A stretch of DNA of 64,000 bases from Planktothrix agardhii NIES-204 (GCA_003609755.1 AP017991.1:3769001-3833000), one strand, 5' to 3'; positions 1 to 8,637 are shown, numbered from the stretch's first letter. Translations and numbers: made by a program. The notes: generated by a model not told the origin, from the letters alone.

Positions 1-1782
1 TAATTTATTCACATCCACCCCTTCTAATGGCATTTCCTTGGGAAAAATACGACGCCAAATTTCAGCCCGTTGGGTCACATCAGGAAATGGAAACTGCACC
101 ACAAACCGAATTCTTCGCAAAAATGCACTATCTAATGCCCCCTTTAAATTTGTAGTTAAAATTGCTAACCCTCCATAAGCTTCCATCCGTTGTAATAAAT
201 AACTAACCTCAATATTTGCATGGCGGTCATGGGAATCTTTCACATCAGAACGTTTTCCAAATAAAGCATCCGCTTCATCAAAAAGTAAAATCGCTCCACC
301 CGTTTCCGCCGCATCAAAAACCCGTCGCAAATTCTTCTCCGTTTCCCCAATATATTTACTCACCACTGAACTCAGATCAATCCGATATAAATCTAAGTTT
401 AACTCCTGAGCCATCACTTCCGCCGCCGTGGTTTTTCCCGTCCCACTAGGGCCAGCAAATAACGCACTAATTCCTAAACCCCGTCCGCCTTTTTTAGCAA
501 ACCCCCAACCCTCATAAACTTTAACGCGCTGGCGAACATGGGCAATCACCGCTTTCAGAGTTTGTGACTGCATTTCCGGTAATACCAAATCCTCCCAACT
601 GGCACTCGGTTCAATTCGTTGGGCTAAATCTTCCATGCGAGGACGAGCTTGGGCGCGACAAGCCTCCCATAAAGTATTATTTAGCTGATCATAATCCTCA
701 CTTAGCCCGATTTGTCCGAGGGTACTGGCACAAGCCGCAGCAATGGCGGGGGCATTCAGGTTAAATTGTCCGACTAGGTGTTCTATAATCTCCGGCAATT
801 CCTCCCGTTCCATCACCAGCGCCTCCTCCCATAATAGGTATTGTTCTGAGTTTGTAGGTTTGCTAACTTCAAAATTAACTAACGGGCGCTGTCTCTGACT
901 AATCCGATCTCGTGCGGTGATAATCAGAGGACTGTTAATTTGTTCAATGATCTGGGCAACGACATTTCCGTCCCGATCTGAACCGTCTACTTCGTCGCAG
1001 TTCAAGACTAATGCACTATTACACAAAACCGCTTCTCGATCCCACAACCGCAGCAGTTGAGACAGTTCGTTTCTGTTGCTGGGTAAGTGATCGGCACTGA
1101 GTAAATGGGCATCCAGTCCTAATATTTTACAGGCGGATAGGGCGATCGCCCGCTTGCTACTGGTATCTTCTCCACAGAGTTGCACGGCGGGTACAATGTC
1201 ATTTCCGGCACTCTGAGACAGGGTTTCTGCTAACTGTTCGGCTAACTGTTGGTGAGAGGGGACTAATTGATTTTCTTCTTTTAATGGCTCTATTATCCCC
1301 ATCAGTCTCTCATCTAAGTGCTGTACTCCCACCAAATAATGCAGGATGCGCTCGTCAATGCGGAGGGGACTCTGGGTGAGTGCCGATCCACTACCGATCT
1401 CAATTAATCGCCAGTGTCGTAGGGGAGCCGTAGGGGTGAGGGCGTTCCAATGGGGGTTATCCAGGCTACTAAGGGCTAAACTGAAGGTGGGATAAAGTTT
1501 TTGCGAGTCCCCTTGAGCCTGGGCGCACAAGCTGGCAAAACTGGCGTCTAATTCCATACCTGCACAGATCATTAGTAAGTCTCGTTCAAAGGTGGACAAG
1601 CCAAAGATACGGCAGATCTGTTGTAGAGATGAATTATCCGATAGTTCGGAAGTGGCTATTGGCTTTGGAGTTTGACCGTCTTGACTGGCTTTCCATTCCA
1701 GCACCTGTCGCACTTGGGCCAGTGCCACCATCAGGGATTCTTGGTTCGCTTTTTGCCAGTTTTGCACAGAAACAGCGTTCAT
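1..1782 (-). CDS. AAA+ ATPase of contractile injection system (Afp15/Pvc15-like), partial
   Basis: Open for 594 codons from the ATG at 1782 to the left edge, so the C-terminus is missing. The C-terminal ATPase module has Walker A GPSGTGKT at residues 444-451 and Walker B LLFDEAD with D502/E503, followed by a sensor/arginine region (FLRRIRF). The first 400 residues look like a degenerate, ATPase-like N-terminal half, as is usual for the ATPases of eCIS loci. These ATPases are thought to help sheath assembly or recycling, by analogy with ClpV; that role is family knowledge, not visible here. It lies downstream of the Pvc16-like gene on the same strand, with repeats in the 114-bp gap. Homology to Afp15/Pvc15 is inferred from the domain plan and the sheath/tube neighbours. 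The ATPase call itself is secure. Confidence 0.88.
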   Translation of the reverse strand, partial: MNAVSVQNWQKANQESLMVALAQVRQVLEWKASQDGQTPKPIATSELSDNSSLQQICRIFGLSTFERDLLMICAGMELDASFASLCAQAQGDSQKLYPTFSLALSSLDNPHWNALTPTAPLRHWRLIEIGSGSALTQSPLRIDERILHYLVGVQHLDERLMGIIEPLKEENQLVPSHQQLAEQLAETLSQSAGNDIVPAVQLCGEDTSSKRAIALSACKILGLDAHLLSADHLPSNRNELSQLLRLWDREAVLCNSALVLNCDEVDGSDRDGNVVAQIIEQINSPLIITARDRISQRQRPLVNFEVSKPTNSEQYLLWEEALVMEREELPEIIEHLVGQFNLNAPAIAAACASTLGQIGLSEDYDQLNNTLWEACRAQARPRMEDLAQRIEPSASWEDLVLPEMQSQTLKAVIAHVRQRVKVYEGWGFAKKGGRGLGISALFAGPSGTGKTTAAEVMAQELNLDLYRIDLSSVVSKYIGETEKNLRRVFDAAETGGAILLFDEADALFGKRSDVKDSHDRHANIEVSYLLQRMEAYGGLAILTTNLKGALDSAFLRRIRFVVQFPFPDVTQRAEIWRRIFPKEMPLEGVDVNKL

Positions 1783-1797
1783 TTTCAGTAAAAAATT

Positions 1798-1897
1798 GTA
1801 GTAAGTCCTTTAGGACTCTTAACTCGTAGTAAGTCCTTTAGGACTCTTTGCCATATATTGTATATAGGCCCTAAAGAAGCCCTGAAGGGCTTACTAC
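1798..1897. repeat. Dispersed GTAGTAAG palindromes, two direct and one inverted copy
   Basis: Two nearly identical 23-bp copies beginning GTAGTAAGTCCTTTAGGA lie at 1798-1820 and 1826-1848. An inverted relative lies at 1874-1897 (GTAGTAAGCCCTTCAGGG on the minus strand) and touches the stop codon of the upstream gene. Each copy holds a small palindrome (AGTCCTTTAGGACT) that can fold into a hairpin. Related copies occur at 48278-48332. They fill the gap between two same-strand genes and may affect mRNA stability or termination. Confidence 0.8.
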
Positions 1898-3168
1898 TAG
1901 GGGATGGTGATCGTTGGACTAATATACTGATCAAAGGTGGGACTATGGCGATCGCTATCAATTTGACAGAGACTTTCTGCACCATCTACTTGAATCCTCA
2001 CTAAATAGTTGCTATTTTTAATAGCTTTAAGTGAGAAGACAATCCGAGCAGTATTATTATTCCGAGGCTGGGCGTTAAAAATGTAAGAGGCAGGCTGTAG
2101 GCTGGTCTGTTCATTTAAAATCAGAATCACTCGCTGATCTTGACCGATCCTCACATCTGTCACCACTTCTACCTCAGCATCACGAGGCTCGTCGTCTGTT
2201 CCTGACCCATCCAACAGATTCACCTCCTTGATACCAGGTCGCAACACAAACGGAGCCACATTGGACTCAACCCGCTCTTGCATGGGGCCATTAGTGCTTC
2301 CCCTTTCCAACCTTTGACCATGAATTATCTGTAACCCCTGAACCCCGGGTCGGAGTGCCTCTGGTGGCACTAAGGTTAAAGCTAAGGTAATCTCCTGATC
2401 TTGCACCGTACCCGGCGCCACTTCCACACCCCCAATTCTAATCGAGGCATTGGCATTAGCAAGCATTTTACCTCGAATTAATAAGGTACTATGGGTGAAA
2501 ATAGGTTGATATCGACCTTCGGTTGACATGACAAAATCAATCGTCGGTTGTTTGCTAAATGCCCAGGCGTTCAGGCTGCGATCACGGATCGGCAGTGCTA
2601 CCATTGCAGGTTCCTCACCATCTAACACCACAACTGTAATTTTATAAATCACAGATAAAACATAAGGGGTTTGAAAAAAGACCGACCAAACCTTCGATAA
2701 TTCATCCGTTGAAACCGGAACAAATTCCGCTCGGATCATCTCAATTTGTTCCGATAAGTCAGAATTTGCTAAAAAAGGATAACTGGGATCATTCACCGTT
2801 TCTCGAATCATTTGAGAGGATAAAACCGCTCGATCTTCCAGTGTTCGGATTGCACTTCCTAATAAGCGCTGAGGCTCTAATTCGATCTCATTTCCATAAC
2901 AACTTAACAGATAGTATAAATCTATAGGTAATTGATTCCGCTTTGTTAATTCTCCCTTCCTTTGACGGGGTGGCATATCTGCATTCCCTAAAGAGGTATT
3001 GCGCTTCAAATGGTAGAGGTAAATACTAATTCCTGTTTCTGGAGTTCCCCCAGTATTTTCTGGACGGCTTGTTGTCACCCTTGCCCCCTCCACATCCGTC
3101 TGCACAGATTGTTGTAACATCCTCTGCAATGTTGCCGTCACAGTGGCAATACCTAAATAATTACTCAT
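1897..3168 (-). CDS. DUF4255 / Pvc16-like cap (tube terminator) protein of the injection system
   Basis: 423 residues. The N-terminal ~190 residues show the DUF4255 (Pvc16_N) pattern: MSNYLGIATVTATLQRML at the start, a YLYHL segment, PIDLYYLLSCYG, and a conserved FVPVSTDELSKVWS stretch. The C-terminal half is predicted beta-rich and looks like IPT/TIG-type immunoglobulin folds (LLIRGKML..., VEVAPGTV...). In eCIS particles the Pvc16/Afp16 protein caps the tube and stops its growth; I infer the same job here. The stop codon overlaps an inverted repeat copy. It follows the LuxR-type gene by 13 bp and precedes the AAA+ ATPase, so the three probably form one minus-strand operon. Confidence 0.85.
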   Translation of the reverse strand: MSNYLGIATVTATLQRMLQQSVQTDVEGARVTTSRPENTGGTPETGISIYLYHLKRNTSLGNADMPPRQRKGELTKRNQLPIDLYYLLSCYGNEIELEPQRLLGSAIRTLEDRAVLSSQMIRETVNDPSYPFLANSDLSEQIEMIRAEFVPVSTDELSKVWSVFFQTPYVLSVIYKITVVVLDGEEPAMVALPIRDRSLNAWAFSKQPTIDFVMSTEGRYQPIFTHSTLLIRGKMLANANASIRIGGVEVAPGTVQDQEITLALTLVPPEALRPGVQGLQIIHGQRLERGSTNGPMQERVESNVAPFVLRPGIKEVNLLDGSGTDDEPRDAEVEVVTDVRIGQDQRVILILNEQTSLQPASYIFNAQPRNNNTARIVFSLKAIKNSNYLVRIQVDGAESLCQIDSDRHSPTFDQYISPTITIP

Positions 3169-3181
3169 ACTTTAATTAGTT

Positions 3182-3982
3182 TTAAACAAGACCCAGATGT
3201 AACGACCGAACAATCGCTCGACTACGACTATCTACCTCTAATTTTTCAAATATGGTTGTTAAGTGGGCCTTGACTGTTGCTACGGTAATATAAAGGGAAC
3301 TAGCTATTTCTTGATTTCGGTATCCCTCCACCAACAATTTTAAGACTTCCCGTTCTCTATGTGTTAAATTATAGGGATTAGAGCTATTTAATTCCCTCGG
3401 TTGATTAGATGATTTATTGGGTTGAGTGGCTGTTAATTTACCTTGATTTATCTGAAAAGCTCGAAAGAATCTGGCTGCAACTTCTGGACATAAATAAACT
3501 TGATTATTCAGTGCCGCCGTAATAGCAATAAGGAGTTGCGTCGGTAAATTTTCCTTCAATATATATCCCCAAGCTCCAGCTTGCATCGTCTCAAAAATAC
3601 TATTTTCTTCCCCTACAGAAGACAACACTAAAATTTTGCTATCATTCTGATTCTGTTCTGATTTCTGACTTAAACTTCTGATCATTTCAATACCCTGATC
3701 AGGTGTCTTAAATAAATCCCAATCTAGGAAAATTAAACCGGGTTTATATTGGTCAGCCATACTCATGGCAGGTTGAATTGAACTCGTGTTACCAACTAGC
3801 TTAATTTGCCATGACGAACTCAAGTTATAAACCTTAAGTAATACCTGCAAACTCTTGCAAAAAGGCAATTCACTGGCTACAAGCATAACTGCAATTGTTT
3901 TTGGTAAAATGCTCTTAGGTATCTGCCTAGAAACACTTGCTGGCTTTTGATTGGAAGTGTGATTAAGTTGATTTACCCACAT
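3182..3982 (-). CDS. NarL/LuxR-family response regulator, atypical receiver
   Basis: 266 residues. A receiver-like domain spans about 29-165, with the candidate phospho-acceptor D87 in LIFLDWD and the conserved lysine K143 in ILKEN. The acidic pair normally at the end of strand beta-1 is absent: the sequence there is VMLVASE, with no DD. A GerE/LuxR helix-turn-helix lies at about 205-262 (LTHREREVLKLLVEG, ATVKAHLTTIFEKL). It is first in a likely operon with the cap and ATPase genes and is transcribed away from the sheath gene, so it is a good candidate regulator of the locus. The missing acidic residue suggests control that does not depend on normal phosphorylation. Target genes cannot be read from the sequence. 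Confidence 0.87.
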   Translation of the reverse strand: MWVNQLNHTSNQKPASVSRQIPKSILPKTIAVMLVASELPFCKSLQVLLKVYNLSSSWQIKLVGNTSSIQPAMSMADQYKPGLIFLDWDLFKTPDQGIEMIRSLSQKSEQNQNDSKILVLSSVGEENSIFETMQAGAWGYILKENLPTQLLIAITAALNNQVYLCPEVAARFFRAFQINQGKLTATQPNKSSNQPRELNSSNPYNLTHREREVLKLLVEGYRNQEIASSLYITVATVKAHLTTIFEKLEVDSRSRAIVRSLHLGLV

Positions 3983-4396
3983 ATCAAGTCCAATTAAAAC
4001 TAATCTGGTTTTATGCCCCGGAAGGAAGTTTGTGTAATTAACACTATGTTTTAATATAACATCTATCTTCAGATATAAATTTAATTTTGTGACTCAATAC
4101 TCAATACATTTGTATAGAAATCTAACAAATTAATAAGAAAAATAAAGTAATGTTAAATATATCTTGACCAATGGCCGATAATACCCAACATCCAGATAAC
4201 CTTATTCAAAAAGCCCAAAAATTTCGACCAAAGTCTATAACCCCTGGGGTCTATTTCACCTTAATCTAGGCACATTAACGTGCGCGGTGGTATTGCTCCC
4301 CATAGTAAATAGTAATCAGGACAAACCCCATCTTGGCTGCACAGCAAATTGTTGAGCAGCACTCCCAAGCTAAATATTGATATAAGGAAAAGAAAT
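3983..4396. other. Divergent intergenic region between regulator and sheath genes
   Basis: About 410 bp of AT-rich DNA separating the two arms of the injection-system locus. It must carry both promoters, but I see no confident -35/-10 pair. It contains one short open frame (4171-4269) described separately. A Shine-Dalgarno-like TAAGGA at 4383-4388 serves the sheath gene. Confidence 0.5.
4171..4269 (+). CDS. Possible 32-residue ORF upstream of the sheath gene
   Basis: ATG to TAG, 32 residues, beginning MADNTQHPDNLIQ and ending in a PKSITPGVYF... stretch. The TPGVYF part resembles the APGVYVEE start of the sheath protein at 4397, which may mean a decayed second sheath N-terminus or may be chance. 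No clear ribosome binding site precedes the ATG. Low confidence as an expressed gene. Confidence 0.25.
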   Translation: MADNTQHPDNLIQKAQKFRPKSITPGVYFTLI

Positions 4397-6181
4397 ATGG
4401 CAAGACTTGACTATTTTGCTCCAGGTGTGTATGTAGAAGAAGTTGATAGAGGAAGTCGTCCAATAGCAGGAGTCCCCACCGCGATCGCCGGATTTCTCGG
4501 ATTTACCGAAGATGTGCGCGGTGGTGCCGAAATGTTCAAACCCATGTTAGTCACCACTTGGAGCCAATACCTCCAGTATTTTGCCCGCCCCAATTCCGAC
4601 GGCTTCACCGACTTCAACGCCTACCTGCCCTTTTCAGTGTACGGCTGGTTTTTAAACGGTGGCGGCCGTTGTTGGGTCACCAGTATCGGCACCAGATTAC
4701 CAGGTTCTGCCGCCCCAGCACCAACGGAATTAGGCACAGAGGTGATGAACCGCGCCAAACGTCCCGCCCTGCGGTTTTCCCTCAGCGATCCCGGAATTGC
4801 CTCAACCCAGAACATTAACAGTGCTTTGGTATCACCTAGCGAGAGAACCATCCGGGTTAGAATTACCGAAGGACAACCCAAAGCCCCAGCACCCGCCCTA
4901 CCCCCAACCTCCTCAGCAGAGGCAGGTACAGAGGCAACCACAGAGGCAGCTACAGAGGCAAGGGCAATAACTTCTATACCCGCAAACACAGGGGAATACT
5001 TCACCGTTATCATCACCCAAGGTGGCGAGGAACTGGAACGCTACGAACACCTGACCATGAACGCCCAGGCCGATGTCGCCGTAGCAGATTATGTGTTCAA
5101 TGCCCTGCAAGAGTCCAGCTACATTCGGATCACAGACATTTCCCTCACAGGTAGCCCCCTAGCAAAACGCCCCAATAATGGCTTCTATGAAGTCAGTCCC
5201 CCGCCTCTCGACGTTCAGCCCGAACTATTCAGTCAATATGTCGAAGGTGGAAGGGATGATCGCACAGGGGTACGGGGTCTATTTGAAATTGACGACGTGA
5301 CCATTGTTGCCTGTCCCGACTTAATGCGCGTGTACGAAGCCGGATTGATGAATCTCGATCAGCTTCATGGGATCATGGATATGATGCTCAGTCTCAGTGA
5401 AGGTGCGACGGCCGGTGATATCCCCAACCCACCCAACCGGATGGTAATTCTCGATACTCCTCCTGATCGGGTTAAACCCCAAGATGTGGCCCGTTGGCTC
5501 ACCGAAGATTTTAACCGTCGTTCTCAATTTGCGGCCCTCTACTATCCTTGGATCAGAGTTCCCAACCCCCGGAATGCCGGACGTCCGATTTCCATTCCGC
5601 CCTGTGGATATGTTGCAGGCGTCTGGTCACGGGTAGATGAAACCAGAGGCGTCCATAAGGCTCCCGCCAATGAAGTCCCCCGTGGTCTGGTCGGTTTGAG
5701 TTATGACTGTAACTTCCGTGAACAGGAATTATTAAACCCCTTGGGAATTAACTGTGTCCGTAGTTTCCCCAACCGTGGTCTACGGATTTGGGGGGCCCGT
5801 ACCCTGGTGGAAGCGGATAATATTCAATGGCGTTATATTAACGTCCGTCGCTTGATGAGCTACATTGAGAAATCCATTGAACAGGGAACCCAGTGGGTCG
5901 TTTTTGAACCCAACGATGAAGACCTCTGGCAACGGGTTAAACGCACTCTCGGTAATTTCCTCGACTCCCTCTGGCGCGAAGGTGCCCTAGTGGGCGGTAG
6001 TCCGGCTCAAGCCTACTATGTCAAGTGTGACGAAGAAATTAATACCCCACAAACGATGCTCCTAGGTCGTTTGTATGTTGAAGTCGGCGTAGCCCCCGTC
6101 CGTCCTGCTGAATTTGTGATCTTCCGCATGAGTCAGATCACTGGTGATGAAAACGAAGAAGAAGGCGGCGAATTCAGTTAA
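4397..6181 (+). CDS. Contractile injection system tail sheath protein
   Basis: 594 residues from the ATG at 4397, chosen over an upstream in-frame TTG at 4349 because TAAGGA sits 8-14 bases before it and the protein then begins MARLDYFAPGVYVEE, the standard start of phage and eCIS sheath proteins. The C-terminal half carries the conserved sheath domain (AGVWSRVDETRGVHKAPANE; then NIQWRYINVRRLMSYIEKSI near the end). A variable Ala/Pro/Thr/Glu-rich loop lies at about residues 165-190 (repeats of EA-TEA), probably surface exposed. The sheath contracts to drive the inner tube through a membrane. First gene of the plus-strand arm, followed by the tube gene. Confidence 0.95.
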   Translation: MARLDYFAPGVYVEEVDRGSRPIAGVPTAIAGFLGFTEDVRGGAEMFKPMLVTTWSQYLQYFARPNSDGFTDFNAYLPFSVYGWFLNGGGRCWVTSIGTRLPGSAAPAPTELGTEVMNRAKRPALRFSLSDPGIASTQNINSALVSPSERTIRVRITEGQPKAPAPALPPTSSAEAGTEATTEAATEARAITSIPANTGEYFTVIITQGGEELERYEHLTMNAQADVAVADYVFNALQESSYIRITDISLTGSPLAKRPNNGFYEVSPPPLDVQPELFSQYVEGGRDDRTGVRGLFEIDDVTIVACPDLMRVYEAGLMNLDQLHGIMDMMLSLSEGATAGDIPNPPNRMVILDTPPDRVKPQDVARWLTEDFNRRSQFAALYYPWIRVPNPRNAGRPISIPPCGYVAGVWSRVDETRGVHKAPANEVPRGLVGLSYDCNFREQELLNPLGINCVRSFPNRGLRIWGARTLVEADNIQWRYINVRRLMSYIEKSIEQGTQWVVFEPNDEDLWQRVKRTLGNFLDSLWREGALVGGSPAQAYYVKCDEEINTPQTMLLGRLYVEVGVAPVRPAEFVIFRMSQITGDENEEEGGEFS

Positions 6182-6257
6182 ATACAAGCCCGGTTTGGGG
6201 TTTAGGGTTTCAGGTATTAAGGTTAATCAACAGCATTACTGCATAGTAATTATTTTC

Positions 6258-6322
6258 CCCCATTCCCCATTACCCATTACCCATTACCCATTACCCATTA
6301 CCCATTCCCCATTCCCCATTCC
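6258..6322. repeat. Heptameric short tandem repeats (ATTACCC / ATTCCCC)
   Basis: Tandem heptamers of the form CCCATTA and CCCCATT fill the gap between the sheath and first tube genes. They match the short tandemly repeated repetitive (STRR) class known from filamentous cyanobacteria. No spacers of constant size are present, so this is not a CRISPR array. Confidence 0.85.
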
Positions 6323-6360
6323 TAATTTCCCCACTAAAAACTTACAAAAGGAATAAAAAC

Positions 6361-6882
6361 ATGGTCGGAGTTGTTACTACTGTTGCCTCTCGATTTTACG
6401 TTGAGTTTGACGGAATTACTCAGGCTCAAATCAAAAGTATGGCTCAAATTTCCTATGAAGGTAAAGTTACAGGAAATGCCAAACCCATAGGTTCATCAAA
6501 AGGCGGAATTCATGACCGACAAACCACCTCCGGCGGTTACGATTCTAACCCCGCCATGACCGTTGAAGTTTACCTGTGCGATTCCCCCCAAGGTGCCAGC
6601 GCCCAAATGTACAAATGGTTTCAAAAATGCTTACCCGTTAGTGAGGGCGGTAACGGTGACTGGTCAAATAACCGTAAAAGTGGCTCAGTTGTTGTTTATG
6701 ACCCCAACGGTCGGGAAATCCTCCGATGGAATTTAGAACGCGCTTGGCCGAAAAAATACTCCATTGCCGATGCGGACGTCACAGGTCAAGATCTAGCAGT
6801 AGAAACCTATGAACTGGTGGCTGAACGAATTAATAAAGTCAAATCCGTCAGTGGTGCCGCCGTTACTTATGGTGGTCGATGA
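6361..6882 (+). CDS. Inner tube protein (T4 gp19-like), copy 1
   Basis: 173 residues; ATG preceded by AAAAGGAAT. The fold pattern is that of phage T4-like tail tube proteins: N-terminal TVASRFYVEFDGI, a central KPIGSSKGG loop, then EILRWNLERAWPKKY and TGQDLAVETYELV. It would polymerise as hexameric rings inside the sheath. It lies directly downstream of the sheath, the usual eCIS order. It shares the RFYVE and R-W/F-N-x-K/E...P-x-K/S-Y signatures with the next two genes and so belongs to a triplet of paralogues. Confidence 0.92.
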   Translation: MVGVVTTVASRFYVEFDGITQAQIKSMAQISYEGKVTGNAKPIGSSKGGIHDRQTTSGGYDSNPAMTVEVYLCDSPQGASAQMYKWFQKCLPVSEGGNGDWSNNRKSGSVVVYDPNGREILRWNLERAWPKKYSIADADVTGQDLAVETYELVAERINKVKSVSGAAVTYGGR

Positions 6883-6892
6883 CATATAATCA

Positions 6893-7002
6893 ACTACGAA
6901 TTACGAATTACGAATTACGAGACAATTAGCTAACTCCTAATTTATTAATCCATTAACTCCTAATTCATTAATTCGTAATTGATAATTCGTAATTCGTAAT
7001 TG
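6893..7002. repeat. Large inverted repeat of ATTACGA heptamers between tube genes
   Basis: Left arm at 6893-6922 is made of repeated ACGAATT units and right arm at 6971-7002 of the complementary AATTCGT units, about 50 bp apart. In RNA this would form a long AU-rich stem-loop between the first and second tube genes. It could dampen or stabilise expression of one of them. The same heptamer occurs at 18395-18417. Confidence 0.7.
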
Positions 7003-7091
7003 ACAACATACCCCCCGATAAATCGGCGGACATGAGCGACACTAAGTTAAAACAAAATCAATCTAACTATTGACCAGGAGGAATATTTAAA

Positions 7092-7601
7092 ATGACAGCA
7101 GCAACTCAGAGAAGCCTAATGGAATACCTGACAGTTTCTCGCTTTTACTTAGAAATTAATAATAATACAAGGTTACTGATTTCCAAAGCTAGTGGACTTT
7201 CAATTACAATTGATCCGGCTTCTGAAGGTAAGCCCATCGGAACCCGTAAGGGCTTGGCTACGGATACACAAACCACCCCGGCTACCGTCAGTTATCAAAA
7301 TATTACCCTGGAGTTTGTAACAGCAATTGACAACGATATTCTCTTGCAATGGTATGTGGATTCACACCCGCAAGCAATGGGAAAAGGCGGTCGGCAAACC
7401 ATGGCTCGGCGTTATGAAGCTTCCCTGGTTTTCTACAAACAAGATGGTTCAGAAGGCGCCCGATGGAATATTAAAGATGCCATTCCCGCTAAATACAAAA
7501 CTACTCAAGTCAAAGCTGACAGTGCCGATATTTTTAAAGAAACCATTGAGGTTGCCCACGCCGGGATGATTCGGGTTCCTGTTGGGGGAAGCAAGCTTTA
7601 A
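7092..7601 (+). CDS. Tube-type tail protein (gp19-like), copy 2
   Basis: 169 residues; ATG preceded by a strong CAGGAGGAAT site at 7076-7085. Begins MTAATQRSLMEYLTVSRFYLE and carries KPIGTRKG, EGARWNIKDAIPAKY and a C-terminal EVAHAGMIRV, all matching the tube fold of the first copy. In eCIS operons extra tube-like proteins usually act as the initiator or baseplate-proximal rings (the Afp5 role). Which ring it forms cannot be told from sequence alone. Confidence 0.9.
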   Translation: MTAATQRSLMEYLTVSRFYLEINNNTRLLISKASGLSITIDPASEGKPIGTRKGLATDTQTTPATVSYQNITLEFVTAIDNDILLQWYVDSHPQAMGKGGRQTMARRYEASLVFYKQDGSEGARWNIKDAIPAKYKTTQVKADSADIFKETIEVAHAGMIRVPVGGSKL

Positions 7602-7620
7602 GAAGGTGTTGAGGGTTGGC

Positions 7621-7757
7621 GGGTAATGGGTAATGGGTAATGGGTAAAGATATTCTCTATTGCTATTACCTATTGCCCATTCCCTGTCTTTCTCCCATTG
7701 CCCATTGCCTATTCCCTGTCTTTCTCCCATTGCCTATTGCCTATTGCCTATTCCCTA
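7621..7757. repeat. Short tandem repeats upstream of third tube gene
   Basis: GGGTAAT heptamers at 7621-7646 are followed by CCCATTGCC and CCCTGTCTTTCTC units up to 7757. The sequence is open in frame with the downstream gene, which makes a spurious 22-residue N-terminal extension possible in automatic annotation. Confidence 0.8.
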
Positions 7758-7763
7758 TTTGGT

Positions 7764-8288
7764 ATGCAAATTAATCAAGACCAATTAAAACAAAATTTAT
7801 CAGAGATTCTTACCATTGCTCGCTTTTATGTTGAGTTAAAACTAAATGGAAGTAGCGATCCTGTTGATGCTTATTTTATGGAATGCAAAGGGTTTAAATA
7901 TACCCAAAGTTTAATAGAATTAGCTGAAGTTTTTCCCCAACCTTGGGGGAAAGCTAAACGGGGACGAGTCCTCAGAACAAAAATGCCGGGAAATGAAAAA
8001 GTTAATAATATTAATTTGCGTCGCGGTCTAAGTGCATCAACTACCCTATGGAAGTGGATTGAAAATGTGCAAGCAGGTCAATGGGCAACTCAAAGTTATG
8101 ATGGTTCCTTAGTCATCTATCGCCAAAGTAGTGAAGAAGGTGCTCGGTTTAATTTTAAAGGTGCTTGGCCTGTTTCCTACACCGTTGCTGATAACATTGT
8201 TTCTGGTTCAGATCTCGCTTTTGAGGAACTAGAATTAGCAGTAGAAAGCTTTCAGCGAGTTCCTACCCTTCCTAAATCCTTGTCATGA
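7764..8288 (+). CDS. Tube-type tail protein (gp19-like), copy 3
   Basis: 174 residues from ATG 7764. An upstream in-frame start at 7698 was rejected because it would translate the tandem repeats. There is no clear Shine-Dalgarno site, so expression may be weak or coupled. Motifs include ILTIARFYVEL, ARFNFKGAWPVSY and SGSDLAFEELELAVE, matching the tube family. It differs from copies 1 and 2 by an insertion after the first strands (FPQPWGKAKRGRVLRTKMPG), consistent with a special ring position near the baseplate. Its stop overlaps the next ATG (ATGA), showing coupling. Confidence 0.87.
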   Translation: MQINQDQLKQNLSEILTIARFYVELKLNGSSDPVDAYFMECKGFKYTQSLIELAEVFPQPWGKAKRGRVLRTKMPGNEKVNNINLRRGLSASTTLWKWIENVQAGQWATQSYDGSLVIYRQSSEEGARFNFKGAWPVSYTVADNIVSGSDLAFEELELAVESFQRVPTLPKSLS

Positions 8289-8623
8289 TCCAAACTGAAT
8301 TTGAGTTTACCCTACCCAAAGGATACCTAGATGAACAAGGCGACTGTCACCGTCAAGGTGTAATGCGACTATCCCGGGCTATTGATGAAATTGTTCCCAT
8401 GCGTGATCCTAGAGTTAAATCAAATCCAGCCTATGCTACTGTAATTATTCTCTGTCGTGTTATTACTCAGTTAGGCACTTTAGAAGAAATTTCACCCATG
8501 GTAATTGAAAATCTATTTGCCTCCGATTTAAGCTATTTACAAAAGTTTTATCGCTACATCAATGACTTAGAGGAAGACCAACCCGACTCTCCCACCCCAT
8601 CCCCAGTTTATGATCAACCCTGA
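8285..8623 (+). CDS. Phage-tail-assembly-type small protein, copy 1
   Basis: 112 residues, start overlapping the previous stop by 4 bases. Pattern F-x-LPKGYLDEQGDCHRQGVMRLSRAIDEI, then NPAYATVIILCRVITQLG and a C-terminal LQKFYRYIN. This resembles the small tail-assembly proteins placed after tube genes in phages and eCIS loci. It may be a chaperone or baseplate adaptor. The last 15 residues are Pro-rich and probably disordered. Confidence 0.75.
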   Translation: MIQTEFEFTLPKGYLDEQGDCHRQGVMRLSRAIDEIVPMRDPRVKSNPAYATVIILCRVITQLGTLEEISPMVIENLFASDLSYLQKFYRYINDLEEDQPDSPTPSPVYDQP

Positions 8624-8637
8624 ATTAACGATGTTTG

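Noticed and set aside
1785-1985. 66-codon minus-strand frame over the repeats
   Set aside because: It runs through the GTAGTAAG repeats and overlaps the end of the cap gene; no ribosome site.
4621-5016. 131-codon minus-strand open frame inside the sheath gene
   Set aside because: Its composition follows from the Ala/Thr/Glu-rich sense codons. It lies wholly inside a clear sheath gene and has no ribosome site.
6258-6322. CRISPR-like repeats in intergenic heptamers
   Set aside because: Units are 7 bp with no spacers; they match the STRR class of cyanobacteria.
7698-7763. 22-residue N-terminal extension of tube copy 3
   Set aside because: It is encoded by the CCCATTGCC tandem repeats and does not resemble the start of tube proteins.
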